A DNA stretch of 64,000 nt from Ceratobasidium sp. AG-K (taxonomy: Eukaryota; Basidiomycota; Agaricomycetes; Cantharellales; Ceratobasidiaceae): positions 3,162,001 to 3,226,000 of the forward strand of contig JAWNGF010000004.1 of assembly GCA_037039685.1 (NCBI GenBank), given 5' to 3'. The notes under the pieces are model-generated. The model had not been told where the DNA came from and did not search any database. It worked only from the letters and a program-made list of their open reading frames with translations. This document shows positions 32,465 through 44,748 of this stretch, piece by piece. Position numbers and translations under genes: made by a program. Within the stretch, counting starts at the first letter, position 1, and each line of letters begins with the position of its first letter.

Positions 32465-33747
32465 ATGACACTCCCACCATTTCTGCAAGCCCACCCACAA
32501 CAGAACCCAAGACGAGGTACAACACATCGTTTTTATTCCCACGAAATATCCGAACTGAAATTTGCTCATAAGAACATACTCCAGAGAATAAGTCTCATTA
32601 TTCTGCTGTCTTCACACATGATTCGGCCTCGGTCACTGGAATTGCTGACGTCGAATGGTGGCCGCCAAGTAACGAGAACACATCTCCAAAGATCATTCTT
32701 CTCTTTGTTCCCGGTAATTCCGAGTCTCGTTCCATTTGTCGACTTCGTCTGAAGTTCTGCATATTCAAGGCAATCCCGGTCTCGTCGAATTTTACACCGA
32801 GTTCTTAGAACACCTCTATCATACTTTTGATAATGCAGGAACTCCCTGCGCTATACTGGTTAGGGGTCACATTGGTCACGCGCCCAGTCTGCCCACGACG
32901 AATGGTGCATGGACTGTGGGATTAAATGCTCAGGTCACAAGCACCACTAAGTTGTACGATTCGGTTCGAGATCATTATGGGCCGGACGTAAAGGTTGTGC
33001 TGGCAGGGCATTCTGTTGGAGCTTGGATCGTTACTCAGGTAAGTTACTAGCATGGGGCGTAAAAAAGAAGCGTTGCTTATAACGTGTAGGTAATGCATGC
33101 AAGGCCAAACACTGTGGCAGCCGCGCTCTTATTATTTCCGACGGTCAGTAATATTGCTTCGACGCCAAACGGACGAAAGCTATCAGTACGCGCTCTCCTT
33201 CAACGTAATTAAATACATAAACTGAAGCTACAAAATAGTGGCTTTTTCATAGCCCGATCCCAACAATCGTTGCTCACTTGTCCCGGTTGCTCACATTCCC
33301 GCCTCTTTCACTTGTCACGCATAGTCTCCCCCACCACCCCAAATTCAACACGTATCCGCCCCCTCAGCTCGGTATTATTCGATCGCTCGTCACCTCTCCG
33401 CACGTGGTGTATTCAGCCCTCACCATGGCTCATGACGAAATGAATACCATTGGCTCATTGGGAAGCGCACCTTCTACAGTCGAGGCAACGTGCGAGCGGG
33501 AAAGAGGGCGTATATATGCGTGTTTTGCGGCGAAGGACGAATGGGTTGGAGATGAGATTTCAAGTGTGAAAGAGATGCTGGACGAGAGCCGAGTGGTTAT
33601 CAGGAAGGACGATGTGCCCCACGCGTTTTGTCTCAGTAAGCATAGGAAGTCTGGATGTCGGACTAAAGCTGATTTTTTTTAGGCCATAGCATACCGGTTG
33701 CCGAAACCTGCATAGAGTGGATAGAGGAGATTTTGAGGATGCGATAG
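32465..33747 (+). CDS. Lipid-droplet-associated hydrolase (LDAH-like)
   Basis: Six exons (32465-32516, 32585-32713, 32770-33038, 33090-33185, 33239-33635, 33683-33747) give 335 residues with all phases matching. The motif FVPGNPGLVEFYTEFLEHLY and the nucleophile elbow GHSVGAW (Ser ~142) are diagnostic for the family of lipid-droplet serine hydrolases, and DDVPHAFCLSHS near the C-terminus supplies the catalytic His. The family acts on lipid-droplet sterol or acyl esters, or influences droplet turnover; the physiological substrate is debated. Starts at 32465 because an in-frame stop just upstream of exon 2 forces a first exon, and only this ATG splices in phase. It is divergent from the GMC gene. 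Confidence 0.85.
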
Positions 33748-33979
33748 AGGGCTGGGATTATCCACCCGTTTTCAAACTACAAGATTTGGGCTATTATATT
33801 TGCTCATAACTACATCGAAGAAGCAATACAGACAGATAAACGCAGACAAGAACGCACTACGAAACGAGGCAGAGTTACAAACACGATACAGAACAGCAAT
33901 AGACGCATTAACGAATCCGAATCCGAAATAAGAATCACTTAATGGACAAGCTCGCTTTCAAAGGTCGCATCTTGCAAAG

Positions 33980-34804
33980 TCAGAGCAAAATCATCAATAC
34001 AATTACCCAGGTCTTGTGGATATCACCCCACTCACCAAACCACATTAGTGTATTCAAAACCCGCGTCCATTCGGTCACTTCCTCTTCAAGGCCATTACAT
34101 GGACCTCCAAATGGTTGGTACGTATGCCCATGAGTATCAACGCTACTCAATATCGACATCTCGTGGTTCAGGTGCATGATCGTGGCGGAGTCGGGCATTC
34201 GCACGACTCGAGAATGGGCAATTCGAAGTATGGAGAGGGCAGCACATACATCTGGACCGACAAGGTATGTCTCGGCTGTTATCAGACGGGCGAGATTGGC
34301 TCGGATGATGCTATGACGTTGGATGTATGCGTTAGCAACACTGATGCAACCAGGTGGGCATGGTCATTCACCTGTCTTCGTTCTGTTCGTGAGCCTTGTA
34401 AACCACTTCCTGGGTCCACATATCCACCAAATACACGCCTCGTACTTGTCCCTCGTTGATATGGCAACTCAAGACCATCACACTTGGCCACTCTTCCTTA
34501 GATCCGTAGTTCTTGTTGGTCCACAACCACGACTGGCCGAAGAACTCGCTCAGAGGATTGAGCAGGTCCAAAACGTCGCTCGCCACCCCGAGTTCGGCCA
34601 ATTCGACAGGGGAGAAGGTGTACTTGGACCACTGAGCGTGTGCAGATTGGATCTCTTGTGGCGTCCAGGAGGTGTGGGTGGGTGGCGGCGGCGAACCAGT
34701 CAAGGTCGAGTATGAAAACTGTTGCGCAAGGATAAGGGAAGCGAAGGGGTGTCCCAGGGTATGGGAGGAGGGGCGCATACATGTGGGTTTGGATCGTCGG
34801 ACAT
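33980..34804 (-). CDS. Unknown protein (about 233 aa)
   Basis: Exons 34804-34781, 34718-34372 and 34310-33980 give 233 residues in phase. I do not recognise a family. The middle exon has a well-behaved globular composition (WTPQEIQSAHAQWSKYTF, LLNPLSEFFGQSWLWTNKNY), and the last exon reads SIIRANLARLITAETYLVGP and ends near EWGDIHKTW. No signal peptide, transmembrane segment or cysteine pattern is seen. The first exon is short and uncertain; a candidate further-upstream exon begins MTLDLAPVAPVLNWRGAS near 34975 but does not splice in phase in my reading. The 3' end could also splice on to 33942 (adding MRPLKASLSIK), because a GT donor follows the last Trp. Confidence 0.55.
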
Positions 34805-35454
34805 GTGTTGGTCTGCCTGGAGCTAGCCACACGCGCGTCTCTGGTCAGTACTTGTCTTAGGTTCGGGTACGATAGAGCTCGTACAAATCTAAAACTTAAC
34901 TTACGGTCAGCGTGTCATAGTTAATTGAAGCCCCGCGCCAATTGAGCACAGGTGCCACTGGCGCCAGATCGAGGGTCATCACGTCCAACTAGTTGTTTCA
35001 GACGCAACCAAGGGTCACCTTGAACGAGTACTGAGGATTCAACGGTCGCTGTTGCAGGTGGTGGGACGAAGAGAGCAGGGGGATGAGACTACAACCACTC
35101 GGCTCAAAGGTGGATGTGCGGAGGCTGTGGCTTATGGCGCATGGTCCAAGTTTTGTACCGCCCCAGCGCTAGTCAATATGCCCAAACATTCTCCCAAAAA
35201 GGCGATTTTTAAAACTCGCTGGCAGTATGCGCAGCATAAACCCACCTATTGTTGATAACATTCGCCAATATATAATTCGCTGGGAAGCTAAGACCTCCCT
35301 TCCCACGTCAAAAAGAAGTTGCAGCACAATGTCCATTATAACACCTAATAACACGATCAACTAAAACGAGAGTGGTGGGTTTAAACCCGAGTACTAAGTA
35401 CTGGAGACGAAACTGTTTAGTCCGATAAGAGTTGAAGAGACCCGAGTCAAGCAC

Positions 35455-36780
35455 TTAGCAAGTCCAGGAGGACTAAGAAATTATTGGGTTAGCATGACGA
35501 AGAAACGTCGACAAAACAGGTACTTACGTCGCGGGCGCCAGGAGTGCCAATGGACTGGTAGGGCTGCTGGCCGAGGCACTCAGCAAGAGTGACAAGCCTG
35601 AATGATGGGTAAGTTTAAGTAACTTCTTGTCTTTGAAAAGAAGACTCACTTGTAACCGGCGGCCTGGAGCCTGGGGATGACGTAGGGAATGACTTCGTGC
35701 CTGTATAACCAAGGATCTCACGTCAATAGGCGATTCAATGTGCCAGTGAGTAAATATATGCGTACGCAGTTCGCTCTGTAGAGATGAATTTAGTGACAAG
35801 AACTCGACTAGAAAGATTTACATACCATAGGTCTCGTGATTGAGCGCGTTGATTGTGCTTGGGCGTTGAGCAATAATCCGGTCGTATTTCGCCTTGGATT
35901 GGGCAGGGGTGGTCACCTAAAAATGGGCCGACTTACAGCCAATGTAGCCTTTACGCGCAAAGAACACATACCAAGGGAATCGCCACTGTCAAATCCCAGA
36001 TAGCACTAGAATGAAATATTGAGCCAGCTGCCAGTGTTCGACTGTAACATGAGACTTACACACCTTCTGGCCACGAGCACCAGCGACGTTGCGGACATTG
36101 TCTAGAAGGAAGGTCAGTTTAACATGTCAAACTAATCCCGAAATGGACGACATACCATTGTAGCTGCCAAATGGAGGACGCATGAAGGCAGGGACAACAA
36201 CCGGCAATCTTTTGCAAGGCCTCTGATCACAACGGGTCAGACCAGAGATGTAGGTTGGTGCGGGAGACGCGACTCACGTTCGACGCGCCACATCTCATCG
36301 TGGACTTGGTCCCAACTGAGCTGGAAGAATTGTTAATCAATCTTGCACGAGCTGTAGCTAGAGCTACCACAGTAGCCAGGTTCCTTGTGACCCCAGGTGT
36401 GAGATGCAATCTGACGTTTTACATTAAGGTCAATCTGAGGCTCGCTACCATTGTCGGAAGCTTTCCAACCTGGTGGCCCTTGTTCGCGTAGCATACTGAC
36501 TCGGCTAGTAGCAGGTTCCAGCGGGAGCGTAACAGAAACACAAAAGTACGCACTTGGCATTGTCAGCGTCATAGATAGCAGCCGTCGATGATATGTGGGT
36601 CAATAGATCTACACTACCAGAGGTAATACCTACAGTTAGTTGCCGTTGAAGAAGAAGGTAACTAAAGAATTAGTTACACCAATCCCCAGTACACAACTTT
36701 AGCTTGCGTACCCCTTGGCACCACAGCTACGAGCGCCCTAGGAATATCGTATATATTGCGTATTATGAGGCCATCATGAA
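35455..36780 (-). pseudogene. Chitin deacetylase (NodB-type), disrupted and cut by assembly gap
   Basis: Clear chitin-deacetylase blocks run in order on the minus strand: TFFFNGN (~36655), IYDADNA (~36575), NKGHQ and IASHTWGH (metal-binding His motif, ~36410), LSWDQVHDEM (~36310), PAFMRPPFGSYN (~36180), FDSGDS (~35990), TTPAQSKAKYD (~35910), VIPYVIPRLQAAGYK, LVTLAECLGQQPYQSIGTPG and the canonical DSSWTC end at 35455. Two reading-frame breaks remain after plausible splicing: one missing base in the WDFDSGD motif (TGGGATTTGACAGTGG near 35985) and a phase conflict just upstream of GHQ. The N-terminal third with the first catalytic Asp motif is missing; the 100-N gap lies exactly there. The enzyme would deacetylate cell-wall chitin to chitosan outside the cell. 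Either a pseudogene or a good gene spoiled by draft sequence errors. Confidence 0.75.
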
Positions 36781-36880
36781 NNNNNNNNNNNNNNNNNNNN
36801 NNNNNNNNNNNNNNNNNNNNNNNNNNNNNNNNNNNNNNNNNNNNNNNNNNNNNNNNNNNNNNNNNNNNNNNNNNNNNNNN
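36781..36880. other. Assembly gap (100 N)
   Basis: A run of exactly 100 unknown bases, the usual placeholder for a gap of unknown size. It probably hides the 5' end of the chitin deacetylase gene. Confidence 0.99.
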
Positions 36881-37487
36881 TTTCGTTGTGTGATCAGATT
36901 GTCAATAGATGCATGCTGATAGATGGATTTTCCAGCATGAATCCGTTCAAATGCTTGGAATTGAGGCATATTATCCCGCTCCTGCCCCAATTCCCACGTT
37001 TCTAGAGCTTGACTTAATACGTCTCGCCTCCAAACATGTTTCGAAAGTGATTGAGCGGATTTATAAACAACCAAGAGATCTACCGAGACCTGATGAAAAA
37101 CAACTAACTTAAAGGAAATCCCTCAGACATAGGCATATCCGCCCATAAACACAGGACACTTACCGTGACTAAGCTGATTTATGTATAGAGTTTAAAGTCT
37201 CGGAATAAGCGCCATGGATATAGACGTCTAATGATTAAACGCAAAAGAGATTCGGTGCATTCATATTTGCATGAATTACAGACTTGAGCGAACACGGCTC
37301 GAGAGGAAGGTATACGCATTATTCGACGTATATCTACGAGCGGAACTTCCGAGATTCAACGACCCAATTTGACCAAAGCTAAGATCCCATTCCCTTCGAA
37401 GGGTTGTCGTGAGGGGCAAGTACAACCTTGGGGAGGTTTATTAGCTCCAGCTTGATAGGCTGACCAAAGGATTCGTCTGCGGATTTG

Positions 37488-38499
37488 TCAACCAACCGGT
37501 TTTTTTAACCCTGAATTTCTGGAGAGATTTGTCAATCCTGCATGCGCTGCATATAGAACTAGTCGCTCATCTCGTGAAAGTTGAGTGTGCCAGACGGGTG
37601 AACTGATGTCCGAGGGAAAATATAAAAAAAAAAAAAAAAAAAAACAAGAATATCCAACCTGCCAGTGAAGGACTAGTAGACGAAAGTTTGGGGTTTTTGT
37701 ACAAGGAAACACAAATTTCATGATTAGGGTGATTGGTTGGCTTGATTCAGGTTCGATGCTAGGTGTAGGATTGGAGAATAAAACGTAATAAGGTATGGAT
37801 GTCAAGGTCAAACTTCTCGTCGCCGGGCCTACAGGCCGTCCCAAAGCCGCTGTCTGAAGAATCAGTTCTTCGTTCCAGGTACTTTCAGGACCCCAACTTT
37901 TGTCCTTCAAGAACGGAGTGAGCTGTGACTGTACCCAGTTTCGTAGGTCGCTCATATGAAGGAGGTTAGCTATGGTGCCGATATCCAGATACCTCACGAA
38001 TGCGGCTTCAGTCCGATATTCGGGATTTGGGGGTCTATAAACAAGGACATGAATTCTGAATTTCCAGGTCTGTATAAATTCACACTTAGAAAGTTATCTT
38101 AAATCACTAGTATACTTGACCTACTTTCCCATGATCGCCAAAAGGAAATGGCGGAATTGTTCGGCACGGAGATTAGGTATAGGTACAGCGTCCGTGTCGC
38201 TTGTCCCTCGAGCACACGATGCTGGCCTAGATCCAGCAAGAAGATGCTTGATGCATAACCTGTTCCCAGCATCATCTACGCCTTCCTCAATTTCGGAGGA
38301 CGAGAAGAGCGACAGGTGAACCTGTATGAGCGAGACGGCGTCTCAGAGTACCGTCGATCCGCGACCCATTCAACCCTACCTTGAACAAAATCCCTTCGAT
38401 TAGCAGAACAACACTTCCATCCTCAAAGTAGTAGGTTGGATCTTTTGTGTGCGATGCCGGATCTAGATCCCGAGTCTCGCTCTTGGGCCGAGGGGGCAT
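37488..38499 (-). pseudogene. BTB/POZ-domain paralogue, truncated and frameshifted
   Basis: It shares the exon plan of the 51-64 kb array: exon 1 (38499-38380) ends DPTYYFEDGSVVLLIEGILF-K, exon 2 (38321-38125) ends QFRHFLLAIMG, and exon 3 (from 38034) opens with AFVRYLDIGTIANLLHMSDL. In exon 3 the family's VxLYKxPxL segment is present but in a different frame (near 37710). A run of 21 A on the plus strand (37624-37644) encodes poly-Phe, and the SPVWHTQLSRDERLVLYAAH block then returns in the first frame before the protein stops about 100 residues short of its relatives. The open frame therefore reads through a corrupted core. Most likely a dead or dying copy, separated by 13 kb from the main array and inverted. 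Confidence 0.7.
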
Positions 38500-38739
38500 A
38501 CTGTAGTGGATGATAACCCTCCTGGCGGGCTTGCTTACGTTGGCCTTGATTTGATTTGATTTTGCCCTTGGCGCGGCCGAGCTGCACCTTGCATCACGCT
38601 TCGTGAATCTGATCGACAGTCGATGATAACCCTTCGGCTCAGGTGCGAAATCTTGAGACTAGGTCCGCGCCCCTACCGTCAACAATCGTCACTCGACCAT
38701 CTGAGACTCAACCACACCTTGATCCTGAATAGGTTACGT

Positions 38740-40208
38740 ATGACGTCGACGCCCAAGCCGACATCTCGTGTCCTGGTTCTCGGCGCTGGGAATTTTGGTT
38801 CCTGTCTCGCAGACCATCTTGCTGATTCCACTCACCGTGTGTATCTTTGGGCGCGATCCAAGCACCTCGTTGATATCTTCAACAAGGAGAGGAGAAACGA
38901 TAAATACTTGACCGATCATACATTCCCTGATGGTATCGAGGCCATCGGTCCGGAGCTTCCAAGTGCAACCTTCTTGAAGGATGTAGATGTAGTTCTGTTT
39001 GCTGTTCCAACTCAAGGGCTAAGGTGGGTATACTTACGTAGATCCACGTACTTATGTTGTATGCGGACTTTCTCTCCGTTGTAGGAAAGTACTTGAAGAG
39101 CTGCACCCTCGGATGCCTAAAGACCGTATTCCGTTATTGATATTCGTCAATAAAGGTATTGAGACCGGGACGCAAGCTCTCACATTAGAAATCATCGCGG
39201 AGTCATGCGGAGCGGAGATTGCCAAGGCTTCAACGTTCCTGGTAGGCTTTCCTTTCTGGGTTTCAGTCAATCGAACTACATTCTGAACATATTTGCAACT
39301 CAGTCGGGACCATCGTTTGCCAAAGAAAGTTAGCCTGATTATTTACGCGATGGCTTCGTTTATTTACCTACCACCTTATAAGTTGTCAAGAGGCAGCCAA
39401 CGACTGTCTCTGTTTCATCGCTCTCGCTCTCACATGCACAACAAACCTCAGATCTGTTCCACCAACCGTGGTTCAGATGTTATACCGGTGCTGATCCCGT
39501 AGGCGTTGAGCTCGCTGGAGCACTGAAGAACATCTACGCAATCGCTACTGGTATTGCCGATGGTCTAGGATATGAAAATAATACACGGGCAGGTAAGTCC
39601 TCCTTTGTTAGCATTACAAGACGAGCGAGGTCATTTACGTAGGTATTCAAAAATCCTAAATAGGGTTGATCACCCGTGCGCTAGCCGAAATGACGCGCAT
39701 TGGGACTGCGTATGGCGCATCTCCCTTGACATTTTTGAGTCTCGCAGGTTCGTTGTAGCTTGTACGCGAGGACCGGCGATTAAACACGTTACCTTTGATA
39801 GGAGTTGGCGACCTGATGCTGACATGTACATCCTCCAAATCACGAAACTACACTGTCGGATATCGGCTCGGTAAAGGCGAAAAACTGGACGAAATTATCA
39901 AAACTTTGGGCTCAGTCGCAGAGGGTGTGACCACCTCTGAAGGGCTGAGACCAATGACGCAGAAGCTCGGCGTTTACGTGCCAGTATGTCCCAGGCTCGA
40001 CCTCATTTTCTATTTCCTTTGTTGACGCGCGAATCAGATCGCAGATGCGGTATACTCAATCCTATATGAGAACCGCGATCCTAGGGAGGTTGCAGTTCAA
40101 CTAATGAATGAGCCAGCGCTGCGCGAGATGGATCTACCTGTGAGCACTGGCGCTCCGGTTGAGGAATTGAAGCGGAAGCTGGGAGTGGACTCTTTGGAAC
40201 CTGTCTAA
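38740..40208 (+). CDS. GPD1: NAD-dependent glycerol-3-phosphate dehydrogenase
   Basis: Exons 38740-39023, 39085-39241, 39304-39328, 39383-39592, 39664-39747, 39802-39983 and 40038-40208 give 370 residues, the normal length for the eukaryotic cytosolic enzyme. Motifs: NAD-binding VLVLGAGNFGSCLA, NKGIE, LSGPSFAKE, the conserved ELAGALKNIYAIATGIADGL with the catalytic Lys, NTRAGLITRALAEM, and GVGDLMLTC. It reduces dihydroxyacetone phosphate to glycerol-3-phosphate with NADH, feeding glycerol and glycerolipid synthesis and, in fungi, osmotic adaptation. An in-frame ATG at 38623 would add 39 residues rich in Arg and Leu; such an extension could be a mitochondrial targeting form, but the shorter start agrees better with family length. 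Confidence 0.92.
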
Positions 40209-40916
40209 CTACTATTTGAGGGGCGTGTTGAAGAAATCCGCTTGCTTATGGGGCTTTCCAAGCTAGTTGACAATATATTGTATCTAACCAGAATAAGGAG
40301 TATCTGTTTCGGAATACAGTCTTGCCGCATCTCTAACACGATTTAATGGAAATCCTGCTGCAGCAACCTCTGGATCCAAGGTATTCTCGCTGTGCTGTGT
40401 GAATCCACCCATCCTAGAGATACGCAGGCGAAACGTGCATTACGCGACGAAGTTCCACAGCACTCGCCAGCTAACTGTAGTTCAAACTCTGATCGATGAG
40501 AGACAAATTGTCGCCGGGTACGAAGTCATGGAATTGAATATGACAAAGCTAGCTGGTTAACGATGCGTCGCCACCGGCACATGTATGTATGCGTTCGTAC
40601 ATCACTGTGGAGGCTAAGTGCGCTGAATCCTAGCCATATCAACACCGAAAAACTCATGACTTAAATTACTGGGTGTGTCCGCTTTCAGTGACTGATGCGC
40701 TGAAGATTATCTTCAGGAGTGACTGGGGGGCAAATAAGCTCCAGAACCTATTCAAATTTACCTTCTATGGGACTGATGACAGCCAACCGTACGCAAGATG
40801 GCTGAAAAATGATGTAATAGCTCACTGAAAGCGGACATTTTCGGTTCAGTGCATTTGCTAATGTTATTCAGTAACCTGAGACCCCACAGTGCATAGCGCA
40901 CACAACTTATCCAGAA
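40209..40916. other. Intergenic between GPD1 and MYND gene
   Basis: A 3' to 3' spacer of about 700 bp. No coding or structured feature is supported. Confidence 0.45.
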
Positions 40917-41773
40917 TTAGTAATAACTATTCAGGAGGATGGTATCCTCGCCAAGGTTCGCCCACCAGGCAAATTCCCCAAATTCGGTGTCACCTTCTGC
41001 TTTCTTTTTGTCGGAGAACTCGCGACAAAAGTCCTCGAACACTGCCCGTTTCATCATGTCCAAATGATTTCCTCCACCTTCTAGGCTCCATTCATAAGAC
41101 TGGCCTACGCGCCGATTGAATTCGCTCAGCGACTCGACCAATCGCCTATTGAGTGGCTTGCGGTCTTGCCGCACCACTATTACCTATGGGAGGTCGCATG
41201 AGGTGTGATAATGTGGGAGATAAGGGGCGCTTACCGTTGGCAGATCAAGTTGCCAGCTTGTTGTGTGACAGGTACCCGTCAGCATATCATAACGTTGACT
41301 TGGACCTAATAGACACTTACTCCATAGGCGCAAAGACGTTACTAATTTCCACACGCGACCAAAGCGCCATCGCATTGTTATACTGCCCTGGACGATTCAT
41401 CGGGTGTCGATATACCCTCAAAGGAATACCAATCATCGCTGTTATCGGGCATAATTCTCCTGCCGATGAAAAGACCGGGTGGGTAGGGGATATGTGGACA
41501 GTACGAAATGGACCTCCTTCGCCTCTGTACTCATTGATGACTTCGATTGCAATGATTTCTCCCCTCCGAGCTGGTTTGAAACATGTCGGTTTATGTATGT
41601 CCCAGTGGTCAAGCTGGCATCCTTTAGACTGCCAGAGGCTGATCAGCGACTTTTATACCAACTTTTATTAAAAGTCTTACGCAGTAAATCGCTTGCTTGC
41701 ATCTTGAACACCGCATAGCAGCCGACTGATCAATTGTAAGGTTACATGCTAAGCATTTTGCCGTGGACTGCAT
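40917..41773 (-). CDS. MYND-type zinc-finger protein (229 aa)
   Basis: Exons 41773-41681, 41628-41321, 41256-41235 and 41183-40917 give 229 residues; phases match, including a 22-base micro-exon. The N-terminal MYND finger is complete: CLAC, CSRC, YCSKGC, then HWDIHKPTC supplies the remaining His/Cys ligands. The rest (REGEIIAIEV-like strand region, then YEWSLEGGGNHLDMM and FEDFCREFSDKKKA) has no domain I recognise. It is common in Agaricomycetes for a short MYND finger to be followed by an uncharacterised ~180-residue region. MYND fingers bind proline-rich peptides, so a protein-interaction or transcriptional co-regulator role is likely. Confidence 0.8.
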
Positions 41774-42021
41774 AACTCCAAGTTATTGCGCGTAGGACCA
41801 AGAGACACGATGGTTGCGGTTGCAAGCAAGTTCTGTGATGTGGCTAGACACGTGTGGCAAACTACGTCATGGTTGTTACAACTTGATGCCTCGAAGTAGG
41901 TTAGGTCGATTAAGATACACTCTTAGATTAGAAGTACATGTTGTGGCACAAATAATAGCGCATACAGTCTACGTTTTTCGTCTATCCCCATAAAAGGAAG
42001 TCCAAACCATTCGAAAGCTAC

Positions 42022-43914
42022 CTAATGAATCGCAACCACCTCACCCTTATCCTCGATATCCTTCCCGGCCATCTTTTCCTGTTTGTAAAATACCGCTACG
42101 CCGATTGTGACGAGTCCTACCCAGGCAAGGAGGAACCACAACGATGCAGCGCGCCCTTGGAAGTGGGTGCCGTCGAATGTGCCGTTGGCGAGCACCCGCT
42201 CGTCGATAGACGCTTGAATGGATGTAGTTGCCGAGGAACCAATGGCACCACCTAGCTGGAGGGCCGAGTTAAACACCGCACCGACTGTCCCAGCGTATTC
42301 AGGTGGGGTGGTTTGGAAGATTGAAATACTAAAGGGTGGCTGGTTAGGATCGCCCTCACGATTCGAGGTGCAATGGTTTACTCACTTGGCAAGGACAAAT
42401 ACAACTGCTGTTCCTGCGCTGCCAATGATGAACGCGGGGAATACTAGTGGCCAGTACCGATCGCTAAGACGGGATGAAAATGGGAGCAAGATCGTCGCGA
42501 TGAACGCCAGAATTAGGCCCCCGACAATCAGTAGCTTGGGTCGGCCGATACTGGCGATGCGACCTCCATTGACCATCAGTGGACCAGCGACCACACCAAG
42601 AGGCAAGCTGGGATTTCAAATAGATGAGTACACACCTTGAAGGAGACGAGGGAGAGGCTTACAATTTGACACCAGTGATAATGGTCGACCAGTGCAAGTA
42701 ATCTTGCCAATACGGGGAGAAGGTCAAGTACATTTGCATGTACCAGAAGAATGGCATCAATGCCGTACCGAAAAGGACTGCAAAGTTGGGATAGAACCAG
42801 AGCTTGGGCGGGCTATTAACAGATCCGTGTGAGCGAACTTTGGTCGGAAGAGGTTAAATAACAATACTTACAGCGCGGCGTTTGCCTCGTCGACTCGGGT
42901 TTCCCAGAAGAAGAACGCGACAAACAGGGCAATGGATACGAAGAATGGAGCGAGAACTCCTCCGGAACGCCAGCCAGATACTGAGCCGGTGGTGAGCGCA
43001 TACACAAAGAGGACGATAGCAGCTGAGGTGGGGTGAGATGTCAGTACGTTTCAACCGAGAGATCAAGCTGAAACTCACCAATGAGAATCGATACTCCCAA
43101 TGCATCGAGCTGAGACGCATTTGCGCCCTTGCGGCGTTGGGTGGCAGGAATGAGCCAGATACAAGCTGCGGCAGCAGGGATCGAGACAATGGCAATGAGC
43201 CAAAAGATCCACCTCCAGTTGGCGTACTCGACGAGAATGGCACCGATGATGGTTCCAAGGACTAGGTGGATAGTGAGCAACCACTAGGTCAAGACCTTAT
43301 CAAACTCTTACCATTCGCAACAGCTCCAGAGGCGCCAAACAATCCGATGGCTCGTTGCTGTTCCTTAGGCTCTGGCATCATCTGCACAATCATGCTGAGT
43401 GCAGAGGGAATGGTATGTGCAGCTCCTATTCCCTGGAGTGCACGCAGGACGAGAAGAGCGATGCGGTTGTTGAGGAAGCCCGCGCCCAAGGAGGTGCCGC
43501 CAAAGAACAGAGACCCGAGAATGAATGCAGGCTTGGGACCATAGATATCCGAGATACGGCCACTCTGTAGAAAATATTAGCCACCGGCTCGGTCAATGCC
43601 AATCCGTTACTCACAATCAAAAGGAAAGAAGCGAACGTTGCCTGGTACGCGGCAAATAGCCATACCGAGTCGCTTTCAGTCAGCCCTACAGTCGCAGAAG
43701 TAGCGGGAAGGGCAGGAAGCATCGCGGAAGTGTTCATGACATCCAAAAACTGTCCGAGACAGAAAATGGCGAGGAGAACATTCTTTTGAAGCGGCCGAAG
43801 TTGAGCGAGGGTTGAAACTTCGGGAGCGATTGTCTTGGTGTCATCTTCAGGCTTCTCTGCGATCGTAGGGGCTGCAGAAGATAGCCTATTATCGACGGTT
43901 GGAAGAGCCTCCAT
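42022..43914 (-). CDS. MFS transporter, DHA2-like drug:H+ antiporter
   Basis: A multi-exon gene of roughly 500 residues. It starts MEALPTVDNRLSSAAPTIAE at 43914 (a TATA-like sequence lies near 44010; an in-frame start at 44019 would add an unlikely 35 residues). After a charged N-terminus come serial hydrophobic segments. They include QFLDVMNTSAMLPALPA, a loop-2/3 SGRISDIYGPKPAF that fits the MFS signature (G-x3-D-x-G), RALQGIGAAHTIPSAL, the antiporter motif region GLFGASGAVANVLGTIIGAI, and ANWRWIFWLIAIVS. The C-terminal half has a further five to seven segments and ends KDIEDKGEVVAIH. This pattern matches proton-coupled export of small toxic compounds. Substrate unknown; no biosynthetic cluster surrounds it. 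Confidence 0.85.
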
Positions 43915-44748
43915 GGGTGGGTAGTCGTAAGATATTAGGGAGGAGAGTAGAAAAGTCCCGGTAGATGGGTAGAAGGAGGATGCTCCGACTGGGGCTCGAC
44001 TTGGGTGTTTATATACCATGAAAGTACGCGCGTCCTGAGCGGGAGTATGAACTATCCATGCTTACAGAGAGGGACGCGGTGACTAGATTCTGTGGATAAA
44101 TTGGGCCGAAGCGCGGCAGATTCACACTCATTATTCAGACTGCTCAACCTAAATAGGATTCTGTTCCATACATGGCGTCTATAACAACGTTGCCAAGGCA
44201 GGGTGACGAACGCAGCGCGATGTATAAGCAGGGTCCGAGTGGAGGATTGAACTGATTAGCTGTGGAGGTGTGGAGGTTTATTTCTGACTCGCCTGAAGGT
44301 AGGTGATTGCGGGAGTACGTTCCTAAGCATCATCCGCGCGGTAATTATTCAGCCGGTGACGCCACTTGCTTGGGCGCGTGTCTCACTTTGACGAAGAATA
44401 AGCAAACCGCGATGAATCACACGAGCGGTATAGAAAAGCACAATTGTAGTAGATAACAAAACCCCGTACAAATCTTTGTACTAAACCAGGCGGTAACATA
44501 ATGGGAAAGGTGTTTCAGTTCTGTTATACATCGTCCAGATAAGTTCAGTCCATAAATCAGCCGTAGAAGTCAACATTAACAAAATCGAAAAAGAAGGCAT
44601 CGGAGGAAGGGCGTTTTGGGAATAGGCACGGGGAAAGCGGGTATGGAAAACAGCTAGTTTTCAGGGACATAAAACATCGTCAAGTAAAACAACATTTATC
44701 GACATAACACACACATGAAGATATGAACATGGTTTCCCTGCGTCATGG
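43915..44748. other. Intergenic, MFS promoter and 3' flank of large gene
   Basis: About 830 bp upstream of the MFS gene, also containing the 3' UTR of the large minus-strand gene that ends further right at 44749. No additional gene seen. Confidence 0.45.
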
